Positions 9,796 to 20,828 of a stretch of 64,000 nt of DNA are shown in pieces. Source of the stretch: Cylindrotheca closterium (Eukaryota; Bacillariophyta; Bacillariophyceae; Bacillariales; Bacillariaceae); contig CAKOGP040001925.1 in NCBI GenBank assembly GCA_933822405.4, positions 67,855-131,854 on the forward strand. The letters run 5' to 3'. The position numbers and the translations under genes are program-made. The notes under the pieces were generated by a model. The model saw only the letters and a list, made by a program, of their open reading frames with translations, was not told the DNA's origin and did no database searches. The first letter of the stretch is position 1. Every line of letters starts with the position of its first letter.

Positions 9796-10952
9796 TGAAA
9801 TAAGTTGGATGTTTGCAATCTCTTCCTTGTTGTATATTCAATTTTGGCATTTACTATATTGTTTCCGCGAGCACCGAAACAACAAAAATGTCTCTAGACT
9901 TTTATTTCCAAGTTGAGAAGTATACTGATGTGACGTACGCATATTTTGGTGACCCGGACGTACTGGTACTTCGGATTAGGCTCCGAACTAATCGTACTCA
10001 TGTACCGTACACGTACGATCATGACAAATACTTTGAAGGAAGAAACAAGGACAAGACGTTGGTTGAGTAACAGACAGCAGCGATTTACAGGGTCAAATAA
10101 TAAGGTAGAATGCATTCTGCTAGAAGCAATAAGAATGAGTAGTGAAGACAGGTGCCCGTGTCAATGCCGCCATCTGATCCGTCGCCAAAACATAAAATAA
10201 TCGGATAGCCCCCGAGGATGTTTAATCCTAACGACCAAATCGAATGGTTGCCCCGCATGTGGACCAAGAAAAGTGACCACACAATCAAGAAATTAATCAA
10301 CCAATAATAGCTAAACGGCAGATGCATTGCTCATATCACCCCCCCCCAAAAAAAAGGTGCAACAGGCGAGAGTCAGCTCTCCCTCATCAAGAGCGGTAAA
10401 AAACTACAAAACGAAAATTATAATGTAATAGAAACGCAGCCAGAGTGAGTCAGTCAGTTCTCTATCAAGAAGGAACAATGAATAACTGGAAGAGATGAAG
10501 GAATATAATTTTCATGCTGGTCTCTTGCAGATAGTAGTCACTAGGTACCGGTACCATACCACCTCAACGGTAGACAGGAATATGCTAGGATGATGTTCTC
10601 ATAGGAGGAATAATGAGAAAGTAGGTGTGCGAAACAAGAGAACACCCAAAAATGGCACGTTCGATCGTGTGGAAGCAGTTGGAACTCCTGCGTTAAATAA
10701 TACATAAGTATTTTATTTTAAAAAATGAGTATTTTTTTTAAATATAAAATAGTGGTGGTGACAAGATAATGGTGCAGGTTTCAAAACGAATCTTGGGTCG
10801 CAACCTTCAAACATCAAGCAAAATCCGAACGTCACAAAAACGAAAAAACGATTGATAAACAACGCATCAACATTATTCACCTCTTTGGTTGATTCTCATT
10901 TGCAGCATATCTTCCTGCAAGAACTTTGAATAGAAACTCAGCCAATCTCAAG
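9796..10952. other. Divergent intergenic region
   Basis: Promoter space for the CNBD-bestrophin gene (-) and the 390-aa gene (+). It contains a C9A9-type homopolymer junction at ~10339-10356, a TACCGGTA at 10546-10553, and an AT-rich stretch at ~10700-10755 with opposed A- and T-runs. No convincing gene was seen. Confidence 0.5.
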
Positions 10953-12125
10953 ATGCTACTATCCACAAACGCACGCCGTTCATTACTCACTGCCTCACGA
11001 AGGCTTCCTATCACTGTAGGAACTACTACTAAATTTGGTGCTGGCAGTGCAGTCCAACAAAGAAGCACTGCTTCCAAAGCTGTCATCAATGTCCTGGAAC
11101 GACACCATCGCCACCAACAAAATTGGAGACGCCTTGTTACCTTCGGACTTGGTATGGGAGCTTTGCAGTATACCTTTGGCGAAGCTGATAACTTCTTTGA
11201 ACACAAGTTTGTGACACGCAAAAAGCCAGAGGACTTGGCAGATTTCTATGGAACAGAAGATTTCATGGAACTCTTTTGTGTCTTTCCATTCATGGTTCAT
11301 TTCATGATGCGAAATGCGGAATTTGGTGACGACGGGACCATTCATTCTTTTGGATTGATGGGTCCGGGGGGAATGGAAATTTCCATTGAATTCGACGAAG
11401 CGGAAATTGATACCACTGGTGATGGTGAAACAGATACCATGTCGTGGTTCAACAAGAGAGAGAGCTTTCAAGACTTTGCTCCTTCCTTTTTGGGTGGGTT
11501 CAAGCTCTGGAGTATGACTCAGAACTTTGGATACCACTGGCGTACTGACGGAACCTGCGAGGTCTACCACCAAGGAGAACACTTTGAGGGATTTTTCCCC
11601 ATCCGCCTTCTGTTTGCCATCCATTCACGTTATGTGATTTGGGCAACCGAAAAGTATATCAAAAGTGATGCTTTTGGTGCTGAAGACCGCGAGGCCGATC
11701 TTGAAGTCCAACGACAAAACATTCCTCTCCATGTGTTCAAACGATTCGTCGAAGGCTTGACTGTCGAACTTGAAAAGGCAAAGGACGCACCAAACAATAC
11801 TGCCCAACAAAAGAGAGATATTGAAGTCAGTATTCGTCGTCTTAAGACTATTTCGGATGGCAGTTCTGCCTCTCAGAAGGATGGTGAACTTGCCCAACCT
11901 GCCAAACTTAATCGTATGCGCACCTTGCGTTCTCACAAGAGCAAGGTCACTAGGGCCATCCTCATCATCGATGACAAGGAAACCAAAGATACTATTCAGA
12001 CAGCCATGGAACAGCTTGGTTCCTCCAGTGGAAAACGACACGAGCCTACTGCCGAACTGAACAAGTTGGCTCGACATGTCACACTTGCCTCTCGCAAGAC
12101 CCAAAACAAGAAACCTTCGGCTTAA
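10953..12125 (+). CDS. Probable organelle-targeted protein of unknown function (390 aa)
   Basis: The first ATG in the frame is at 10953; the open frame extends upstream only from a non-ATG codon. The N-terminus MLLSTNARRSLLTASRRLP is rich in Arg/Ser/Leu without acidic residues, as in mitochondrial presequences. Residues ~55-75 (WRRLVTFGLGMGALQYTFG) form a short hydrophobic segment. The central ~200 residues are rich in Phe, Trp, Met and acidic residues. They contain EIDTTGDGETDTMSWFNK, whose D-x-T-G-D-G-x-x-D spacing recalls a calcium-binding EF-hand or dockerin-like loop without the complete consensus. The C-terminal ~130 residues are basic and helical, with EVQRQNIPLHVFKRFVEGL. I do not recognise the family. 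The stop is TAA, and the gene converges with the Cys-rich membrane protein downstream. Confidence 0.72.
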   Translation: MLLSTNARRSLLTASRRLPITVGTTTKFGAGSAVQQRSTASKAVINVLERHHRHQQNWRRLVTFGLGMGALQYTFGEADNFFEHKFVTRKKPEDLADFYGTEDFMELFCVFPFMVHFMMRNAEFGDDGTIHSFGLMGPGGMEISIEFDEAEIDTTGDGETDTMSWFNKRESFQDFAPSFLGGFKLWSMTQNFGYHWRTDGTCEVYHQGEHFEGFFPIRLLFAIHSRYVIWATEKYIKSDAFGAEDREADLEVQRQNIPLHVFKRFVEGLTVELEKAKDAPNNTAQQKRDIEVSIRRLKTISDGSSASQKDGELAQPAKLNRMRTLRSHKSKVTRAILIIDDKETKDTIQTAMEQLGSSSGKRHEPTAELNKLARHVTLASRKTQNKKPSA

Positions 12126-12410
12126 AGATGACGGCTAAAGAGAAATCATTGCCCATTCCACTCTTACTATCCCCCTCGCCACTGAAGACAAAGACGACGC
12201 ACTGGAAAAAAATACATGAAAGGCGAGGAATATCTGTCTGTGACCACACCCTGCATCCCCATTCATTTCTTATTCAGCAACAAACGAATCATTTTCACTT
12301 CATGATGATTAAAGCCTACTACGAAACCCTTTGGCTACAAGAGGGCCGATTGAATAAACATTTGACATTACTGTATTCACTTTAACTATTCTACCTGGAG
12401 CCCCTAAACT

Positions 12411-15082
12411 TTATGTGTACCGACGATTGCTGTCTTCGGTATAGTCATCTGTCCTATCATCATCGTCTTCATAAGACGAGTCATCCTCATGGTCATCACC
12501 ATCGTCATCTTCATCAATCGAGAATCTCGAGTCTGGAGAATCATCGTTTCCTTCAGTGTACTCGCTAGTACTAGCATCATTGTCATCGGAGAACCCTTGG
12601 CTCTCGTCGGCCTCCCAATCGCGAGTGTCGTACGATTGGTCATCACCATGGGGGTCGGTGGTACTTTCATCGTGATCAGGGTCCGGGTAAGATTCTTCAT
12701 CACCAAAGACCGGTTGGCGGGGGTCTTGATTTTCTGGATCGTTAAAGTCAAGCTCGGATTGGTCACCTTCCTTATCATAATCTTCCTCCTTGTCTTGTCG
12801 CTGGCGAACCGCACGGAAGAGCAAATAGCACATAGCACACAGGAGTAGAAGCACAGCAATGATGATACCAGCAATTGCCCCGCCACCGAGACCACCTTCG
12901 TCGGTACTGGCCGTGTCGGTGGGATTGGAATTTCCAGAAGGCTCCGAGCCGGGTGACGGATTCACAAAATTATCAAAGTGCAAAGCCGTAGGAGTGGGAG
13001 CAAAGGTGGGGACTGTTTGAGGAGTAAAGACACCATCGAACAAGGGGTGGACCAATCCTTTGTAGCAACCCCAAACGGGATGATCAGTACAGTCGCCATC
13101 GTCGCCACCTTGATTCACGACGGGTGCCATGGTTGGTATCACACCAGGAGCAGGTGTCACACAGGCTGAATCGACATTGAAATTAGGTGTCGACATGGTA
13201 TTGATTACCATGGTGCCACAAGTCCAACCTCGATCAATAATGTAGTAATCGGTAAACCATGTGTGCTCGGCCTCCATGAGCGTCCTGGATTCTCCGGGTT
13301 CACAACAGTATCCGACACATCCAGGAACATTGCGGACATTAAAGGTGACTTCAACTTGATCAATTGGATCTTGGCACACGACTGTAAATGCGCTGGTCAA
13401 ATACTGTCCTCCATTGGCAGGGCAATCATTTCGCAAGTTGTTGGTGATATCCAAAATAGACGACGAGAAATCAAAGTCACACTCCAAGAATCCCGGTTGT
13501 TTGGAAGGACAGTAGTTACGAATCTCCTTACTGCCAAACTCTTCGTATTCCGATTTGATCAATGCCTTGGCATTCAAAATGGCTGTGGTGGACGACATTT
13601 GATTGGCTTCATATTGGCATCCCGCACTGACCGGAATGGCAGCAACGTCGGACCTGCCTCCCACGAGCAATTCTTGGAGCTCGTAGGAAATGCAGAGGGT
13701 ATCGGCATCGGGAATGTCACTCTTGTAGTGTTGCTGAATGAAATCACTCATTTCCACATACTCGCACCGCTGATCCAAACAGAATGGCCGATCGATATGT
13801 TGGGTGACTGTCTCTTCACCCGTTGCCGGTTTGGTGCAAATAATTTCAAAGGTATGTTCCAAGTAGGTCCCACCTTCTGCAGCACAATCTTTTTCGAGCG
13901 TATGGTCAATCGGATTATAATCGTAATCGCAAAAGACTTGACCATTGTTGTTGGTACAATACGAAGTCTGAGGTTGACTGTCCAGCTCCGTTTGAATATT
14001 CTCCATGGCTTGTCGGACGACTTGATTTTGGGTCATGAGGTCCGCACTGGCCCCACTGCACCCTTGCAAGGACGGGACATCACTGGGCGCGAACGAAAGG
14101 GACGGTCGAGTGGACACGGATGGAACCGAAGAAGGCGCCGCACTGGCCGAGGGTGCTGCCGAATTGGTGGGCGTCAACGACCGTTTGAAATCTTCAAAGA
14201 CGATGTCACTGTTGTAGGTACACGCATACCCTTCCGTTGCCATGAGAGCAATCATGCTCGGAGGACGAACCTTGGCAGCTTCCGTGCCGTATTCCGACGC
14301 TTGACAAAGAACCTGGGAGGGACAAAAGGGATCATTGGTCACTTGCAGGGTGAGGCTCGAACCAGATTTGGTACACGACAGGGAATAATCAATTTCAATG
14401 TAAATTCCCCGATTGCTGGTATTGTCGTCGCATTGTGCTTCAAATCCATGATCAAAGAGCGAAAAATCAATGCTGCATTGAAACCCATTGGCTTGATTGG
14501 TGCACGAAATTGCCTGGGTGGATCGATGGGATGCGAGTCCCGTAGTGGCTGCGTCCACCGTGGCCATGATTTGGTCCGTATCCGCACTGCAAGTGGTGGG
14601 AATGGATTCGGGCAGGGTGGCAAACTGGGGTAACAGTCGCAAGCGTTCGCAGGTGGAATCAGCATATCCTTGATTTTGCAACCAGGATCCAATTTGTTCG
14701 GCCCCCGCCACTTGATAGGACCGCCATCCGGTTTGACCACACACGGGGGCGACGCACATGGGCCAATTGAGTTCATTGTACACCAAAAAATCCTCGTTGG
14801 TGTTTTTGTCGCACCGGTAGGTATAATTGGATAGCGAATAAATGGCACCATAGACATTGCTGCAAATGTTTTGCAAATCATGGACCGCATTCCCAAAGTC
14901 GACCGTGCACACCAGTTTGGTATTCTCTTGACTGACGGAAAACTGGTCGCATTGACGGTTGGCAGCAATGTCAATGGCAAAATCACGAATGATTTGAAAT
15001 TCGTTGCTCAAGGAAGCTCGGTCATTCAAATTGGTAGTGGCAGATTCACAAGCGGCCGAAATCTGTATGTATATATAGATAT

Positions 15083-15113
<31 letters not shown>

Positions 15114-15429
15114 TGAGGTGTAAAAGAATACAATTGCGTTTAGTTGGTGGTGTGGTCAATGAATATAGATGCCCGGGCTATCCATTCAATCAATGGAAAT
15201 GGGTTTGCCTTACCGATAACATGCGATGATAGGCTGGATGATCTGTCCACCATGCTTCTTTGTCCATGTCTAGCTCGGCAAAACTCCCTCGTCCCACAAG
15301 TTCCATCGTGTTGTTATGAATGGCTTGTGCGACCTCGATTTGAGTCGACAATAATAGCAAGAGCAGGGGTTGTACCAGCAGCAACAAGATTGGTGCAGAT
15401 GACCTCCGTTGGTTGTGTCTTATTGTCAT
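12411..15429 (-). CDS. Cys-rich repeat type I membrane protein with acidic tail (955 aa, two exons)
   Basis: Exon 1 is 15429-15214 and exon 2 is 15062-12411; the 151-bp intron (donor TCG|GTAAG, acceptor ATACAG|ATTTCG) is phase 0. Residues ~12-36 form a Leu-rich signal peptide ending IEVAQA. The ectodomain has four diverged ~180-residue repeats. Each contains paired Cys motifs such as FQCSIDFSLFDHGFEAQCD, FCDYDYNPIDHTLEKDCA and LECDFDFSSSILDITNNLRNDC, followed by a CxxP-type segment and a further Cys cluster. A Pro/Ser linker (SASAAPSSVPSVSTRPS) separates repeats. Residues ~800-825 (AIAGIIIAVLLLLCAMCYLLF) form a transmembrane helix. The last ~130 residues are Asp/Glu/Ser-rich and would be cytoplasmic. 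The repeats suggest a disulfide-bonded adhesion or ligand-binding surface. I do not recognise a named family; likely a diatom cell-surface protein. Confidence 0.78.
15063..15213 (-). repeat. Intron with AT/AG microsatellite
   Basis: Intron of the Cys-rich membrane protein gene. Its 3' part (about 15066-15113 on the plus strand) is a compound microsatellite of TA, GATA and GA units next to the acceptor, likely to be length-polymorphic. Confidence 0.7.
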
Positions 15430-15966
15430 ACTTTAATTCTTCGAACTATCAGTGCTTTCTGGTGTAAGCTAATAAGCGATAAGATGAGGCGACAAGTGAG
15501 TCGTTTCGCTGAGACTTTCCTTGGAATGATGAGTATGATGATACCGGTAGATGATGATGAGTCTTTTACAATTCCTTCCCGCACCACGACATCAATAAAA
15601 TAATAATGCCGGAGAAAAGGATTCTCGCGGTCAATATATATTTTCCATCTGAAAAAGACTCCCAAAATCAAAATGACCTCCCCCAAAATTATTGAACGAG
15701 TCGTAGAAGTCATTTATCTTCGATAGGAACACGTACGTTTAACTTTTTTATATATTATGCTTACCTATAATAACTTTATGAAAAGTGGGGTACCGGTACA
15801 TATAACGACTTCCTTCCAGTGTCACGGTCAGAAATTTGCACCGCTGCGTCATGACCTGTTTTATTTTCGCCCTGTACTCTCTTGAACACCTTTGATATAT
15901 TTTTTATACAAACGATAGGATAGTATAGGTATACAGATCCTGTTTGTGAGACTATACCTATAGGAA
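15430..15966. other. Divergent intergenic region
   Basis: Promoter space between the Cys-rich membrane protein (-) and the glutamate-receptor-like gene (+). TACCGGTA occurs at 15542-15549 and 15791-15798. No gene was seen. Confidence 0.5.
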
Positions 15967-18129
15967 ATGATGGTCTCGCAACTATATAGTAGACTCTCTC
16001 TACGATATACCCTCTATTACTATCTTGTCTTATCATCATCCTTATTCACTCCACAGAAGCACCATGTTGCAGTGGCCCAACCATCATCATCAGCGTTTGG
16101 CGGTGAACTTGCCTTTTTCCAGACCCCCCAGATGACACCCAATGTCTCCCACCGTCAAGACGTTTGTGATTTGTACGATGCGATACGAAATGGGACCACG
16201 GAACTCAAGGAGAGTCTGAGGGGCAGGCAATTGAATATTTTAGTGGGAGCCTACGAGGATTCCTTTTTTCGATACTCGCGCATCGAAGGCATTGATCCCG
16301 TCTATCCGGGAATTGCCGCTGTACTATTAGATGAATTGGCTCGAAGAGCTGGATTCACCTGGCGCAATTCGTTTGGAATTAACATGGAGGCAAAGGGAGA
16401 AGCCTACAATGAAACTTGGACGGATTTGTTGGAGTGGGGCATTCATGCTTACGATTTGTCAGTAGATTGGTGGCCTCGGAATTTGGAACGACTGGAACGA
16501 GGCGCCGCCTTTACCCAAGAATGGTACGATTCGAGCATTATCTTGATTGGCAAACAAGCAAAAACTGTATCCGCCACAACACGCAAATTGTCCGTGACGG
16601 ATTATTGGAATTGGCTCAAGCCGTTTTCCTGGGAAGTGTGGTTGACCACTCTAGCAACCATTCTCTTGTCCGGACTGGTATTTCAAATATTGGAATGGTT
16701 GAACGGGAATCGGGGCGATCGGAAACTATTGGCATGGTGGACGGAGAATTTGTTTTTGGTAAGTACTATATGTACTAGTTGGTGATGCTATATGTGTAGT
16801 ATACACTATTGTTGGTGATGCTATATGATGATGACATACGCATCACTAATGCTCTGGTCGTATTCTTGTTTTTATTTATTTCAAAAGAGTGCCATCAATG
16901 CCACACAAGCCTACGAATATGGGACACCCAAGGGCTCGCCTTCCAAGATTTTTTGTTTCAGCATGGCGCTGTGGAGTTTGATTTTAACAGCCACCTATAC
17001 GGCCAACTTGGCTTCTTTGTTGGTAGAAAATCAACTGCCCCAGGTCCGTGTCATACAATCCTTGCAAGAAGCCGTCGTCTTTGAGTATCCCATTTGTACC
17101 TGGGAAGGAACTAATGCGGACACCTATGTCAAGGAACTCTTTCCGGATGCCATTCGAAAACCCAAAAAGACATTGGAAGAAATGTACCAGGGATTGCACA
17201 ATGGAGAATGTGCCTATGCGATTGAAGTCATACAACAATGGCTCATCAATCAACGGGTCCAAAAATTTAATCCCTACTGCGATTTGGAATGGGTCGGGAA
17301 TGGCAAGGTGGTCAGTGCCAGTGCGGCGGGATTTGCCACCAGCACGGATGCTGGATACAAATGCACCGGATTGATTCGAGATGTCATTAACATTCACATG
17401 GAAGAAATGATCTACGATGGCTTCTTGAGGGATGCCTGGGAAGTAGAGAATTCATTGAGTCAGGAAGTGGATTGCAATACCTTCAAGCCGGAACAATTTT
17501 TGAGCAGCAACATTGGGAGTAACACGGGAACGACGGACAGTGATACTGGTGATACTACAGGGGAACGACGAAGAAGGTTGGAAGTGGCAAAGAGAAGGTT
17601 GGAGGTAGCCAAGAAATACAACTCGAGGGGGTTGTCGGTAACACACGATGGATTGAGTGGAACCCATCGTCGACTCAAGGCATCGTCCAAATCCGCGGCG
17701 TCCTCAGCAGGTGCACTAGAAGGAAGCTCGGATACTAGCAATCAGATGGAACTACCGGCCATGTTGGGAACTTTTTTCATTCATTGGGCATTCATGTTCG
17801 TAGCTGTTGTAGCAGGAGTTATCAAAAAGTACAATCGAGCGAGAAAGGGCAAGGATGTTATTGTACCAACAAAAGAAATCATCAAAGAAGAACAAGACAG
17901 CGACCAAGCGGGCAGTAATCAAACGGAAAAATATCATGAAGAAACCGTTCGCATGAAGGATGAACTGCAGTGGCAGATGGAAGATCTGCTGTTTACCTTT
18001 CAACGATCCAAGGCGACTTTGGTCAAGGAACAAGAAGAATTGCAATGGAAAATGGATCAATTGAAGGGAGTATTGGACGAAAAGAATCGTCGAGATTCGA
18101 TGACACAAGACGATTTGCGAAGTCTGTAA
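15967..18129 (+). CDS. Ionotropic glutamate receptor-like channel (677 aa, two exons)
   Basis: Exons are 15967-16758 and 16888-18129; the 129-bp intron (TTG|GTAAGT...CAAAAG|AGTGCC) is phase 0 and sits just before the pore region. A signal-like N-terminus (YTLYYYLVLSSSLFT) precedes the S1 half of a periplasmic-binding-like ligand domain (residues ~80-210; LNILVGAYEDSFFRY, PGIAAVLLDELARRAGF). M1 is ~221-245 and a re-entrant pore segment follows. M3 carries TATYTANLASLL, the counterpart of the iGluR gating motif SYTANLAAF. Then come S2 (VIQSLQEAVVFEYPICTWEG to ~410), a Ser/Arg linker, M4 (~551-577) and a cytosolic coiled coil (~600-677; ELQWQMEDLLFTFQRSK). The call is a tetrameric ligand-gated cation channel of the plasma membrane; the ligand is unknown. 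There is no amino-terminal (LIVBP) domain, as in prokaryotic-like GluRs. The long coiled-coil tail is unusual. Confidence 0.85.
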
Positions 18130-18961
18130 CGATTGATATGGGCGCAAAATTCATGTTTGCAATTTGGGGTCAATAGAGATATATATATTGTAGGTTGGAT
18201 TATGAAAATTAGATATGCATGTTGCTCATTTTGAAAATAAACACTCGTAGTGTTTTGTCTTTTTACAAACGAAGAGATTCGCGGATAACTACAGTATGGT
18301 ACCCCCATTATTGTAGGTACCCCGGAATTGTAGGAAAAAAGTTGCCGATCCCCGAATTTGGAAATTACAGGACTGGGTTCAAGTTACTTGTTCCCGCGGA
18401 GCGACTTACTTCTTTGTGGGTCCGCACTTTCACCGAAAACGAACGTGGGCTTTCCCCCCCGCCTTTTCACTTTAGAGTAGGTAGCCCTTTTCTCAAAATT
18501 GAACAAAAAAAAGCCCCCCACGATACCTACGTCAAGGTCACATGAAACTAACCCCATAGCGAAACAGTGAACCAATGCGCCCAAAGGAGTAATAAAAACC
18601 TTGTCACCAACAATTAGCGATTTCAAAGTCAATCAAACGTTGAGCCACTCTTGCGAAACTACGATCCACGAAATCATCAACAAAAGGAGGTACCGTAGAC
18701 AGGAACAATTTGCTACAAAATAGTCCAATATTACAGTACTGGTACAGTACCTATTATACTACTTTGTAAATGCATTATCTTTCTTATTTTATTCTAGTTT
18801 GCAAATATTATATATTCTTACATACATGGCATCCAATTGTATTGTATACATGACATCCAATTGCTGGACAACCCCAATAGATACTCAATGTTTGTTTGTT
18901 TGTTTGTTTGTTTGATTCATTCGTTCTTTCTTTCTTTCTATGGTCCATGATCATGACATTC
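18130..18961. other. Intergenic between convergent genes
   Basis: Contains a TTTG tandem run (about 18892-18914), TTTC runs just after it, and AT-rich sequence at 18720-18830 with a repeated CATGRCATCCAATTG stretch (18827-18840 and 18849-18862). No gene was seen. Confidence 0.5.
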
Positions 18962-20158
18962 TCAATCGGCAGTCTTGGTTTCCGCCGTGGATGCAGACGT
19001 CCGCGAAGCAGTCGACTTGGTGTCCCAGCTCTTCTTGTTAATGGGAAGCGGAGGAACCTCGCTAAAGTGGATATTGACTCCCTTGCCCCCCAAATGAGGA
19101 AAGAACTTTGGAAAGAACTTGCGATCGTCCAAATATTGGAGCATGTTCTCATCCGATTCTTCGGCAGGCCGGTAACTGGGAGGAATCGACTTGATGTCGT
19201 CCAAATCCTTTTCGGCGTTTGAGATATCCAACAAACCATACATGAGATGATTTTCGTAGGCCTTGAATCCTTCAATGATTTGACAGTGATGGAGGTAAGC
19301 ATGTTGGAGTTCTCGAATGGCCCGCATTTCTTCGGCAGCATCTTGCGTGTGGCCCTCCAATGCATTTTGGACGGCGTCTTGGGCCACTTGTTGAATCCGA
19401 GTGACCAGTCTCTGAAGAGCGTCTTCTTGCTCGTGAATGGAAGCTCGGATCAGACGAATGGTGGGAACCATTTTCATGGTAGGTTTCTCTCTTTTTACAT
19501 ATCCAGTGGGGATATCAATATTGGAGAATCCTCTGGCAGCAATCTCCTTGGCTCGTTCTCGGGCGACGTCGTGATTGCAAAAGGGCGGCGTATCACTATA
19601 AGTAACGTGATAGGGACTTCCTTCGTTGAAGTGGACGAGAGGAAAGAGATCCTTCCTCTTAAGACGGGCCAGTAGATACTCATCCGTATACTCTGGCATT
19701 GGAGGTTTGGGGGCCGAAGCATGGGCGGTTCGAATGGCCTTGTAGTCTTTCTTGAACTTTTTGGAAGTGGCCAAACCACACATAACATTAAGCAAGTAGG
19801 TTTGTAGAGCTCGTCTCAGTACCGTAATTTGAATGTATTCTTGTTGCTGTTCCATGATGCTTTTCATTGCGGAGGATGGAAAGGTCTTGTCCTGAAACTT
19901 TAGCTTTCGCAACGCCAGATTGGATCTGTGGTGAATCCGATTGGAGATGCCTCGTAACAGTGAGTCTTGCTCTTCAATATCTTTCTCCAAATGTGCTTTC
20001 ATGTGCAGCATGTCTTTGGGCAGCTTCTTGAGCTTGGTCATCTTCTTGGGAGCTTTGATGGTCGAGAACCCCTTGGATGCAATGTCTTGCTCCCGTTGTC
20101 GGGCAGCGAATTGCTCCCCAAAGTTGAGAGGATCAGACTTGTCCATGAACATGAACAT
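18962..20158 (-). CDS. Internally duplicated helical protein of unknown function (398 aa)
   Basis: The start is taken at 20158, the first ATG of the frame (MFMFMDKSDP); the open frame upstream has no ATG. Two homologous halves are visible. Half one has ARQREQDIASKGFSTIKAP, then LHMKAHLEKDIEEQDSLLRGI and a helix. Half two has ARERAKEIAARGFSNIDIP, then VPTIRLIRASIHEQEDALQRL. Each half ends in an acidic/aromatic segment (DEYLLARLKRKDLFPLVHFN; DENMLQYLDDRKFFPKFFPHL) followed by a short V-T/H-F/Y-S-x-x-P-P motif (VTYSDTPPF; IHFSEVPPL). No signal peptide, membrane segment or known catalytic motif is present, so a soluble helical scaffold is plausible. The C-terminus is Ser/Thr-rich and ends with TGA. 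I do not recognise the family. Confidence 0.7.
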   Translation of the reverse strand: MFMFMDKSDPLNFGEQFAARQREQDIASKGFSTIKAPKKMTKLKKLPKDMLHMKAHLEKDIEEQDSLLRGISNRIHHRSNLALRKLKFQDKTFPSSAMKSIMEQQQEYIQITVLRRALQTYLLNVMCGLATSKKFKKDYKAIRTAHASAPKPPMPEYTDEYLLARLKRKDLFPLVHFNEGSPYHVTYSDTPPFCNHDVARERAKEIAARGFSNIDIPTGYVKREKPTMKMVPTIRLIRASIHEQEDALQRLVTRIQQVAQDAVQNALEGHTQDAAEEMRAIRELQHAYLHHCQIIEGFKAYENHLMYGLLDISNAEKDLDDIKSIPPSYRPAEESDENMLQYLDDRKFFPKFFPHLGGKGVNIHFSEVPPLPINKKSWDTKSTASRTSASTAETKTAD

Positions 20159-20828
20159 GGTGAATGATGTGTTTTGAATTACGCTTGGAAAAAATTGTGA
20201 GTCCAATCAAAAAAAAGATGAAGAAATGTGTACACGTAGCAGTGCCTGTACCGGTACAGGTGTACCGTAAAGAGATTGGAAAGTTCTCTGGAGATAGCAG
20301 TATAGGGAGTTTACCGCTCCCGTCTTTGCTCAATTGCATATATCGGAAATGGTAAAAGCTCGCCACTAGCGAAACATCGCATCAAAGAAAAGTGTGCAAG
20401 TTGAATTATTGGGTACGTACCGGAGGGCCTTTTACTTTCGCACCTTTTCTTATTTTTCAGAACACAATTATAGTCTGAAATTTGTGTACATATGAATCAC
20501 GCGATAAACGGTACAACTTGTTAGGACAAAGCTTTTTTCGTCTAGAACTTGGACGGAATTCAATCTTCTTTTGCTCGCGAGTCACCGGGAACACGAAAAA
20601 CAAACCCGTCATCGGTTTATCAGTCCTATTTTTTATAAATGTTGCTAGGTTGAAAAATACAGCTGATTTTGGGTCATTGCATCAAAATACTCCGACAGAT
20701 TGAAAGTGAAGGGCGTAACAATTTTATTGTCGCTTAGGCACACTTATCACAGACGAAACTATTTTCATCATTTGAAACAACTTCACACCGCAATTGTTGA
20801 ACGATACAACAATACAACAACAACAAAA
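20159..20828. other. Divergent intergenic region
   Basis: Promoter space between the duplicated helical protein (-) and the ZIP transporter (+). TACCGGTA lies at 20249-20256. No gene was seen. Confidence 0.5.

Noticed and set aside
13263..14633. 456-codon plus-strand open frame
   Set aside because: It lies wholly antisense to the well-supported Cys-rich membrane protein, starts at a non-ATG codon and lacks domain features; openness follows from the codon use of the real gene.
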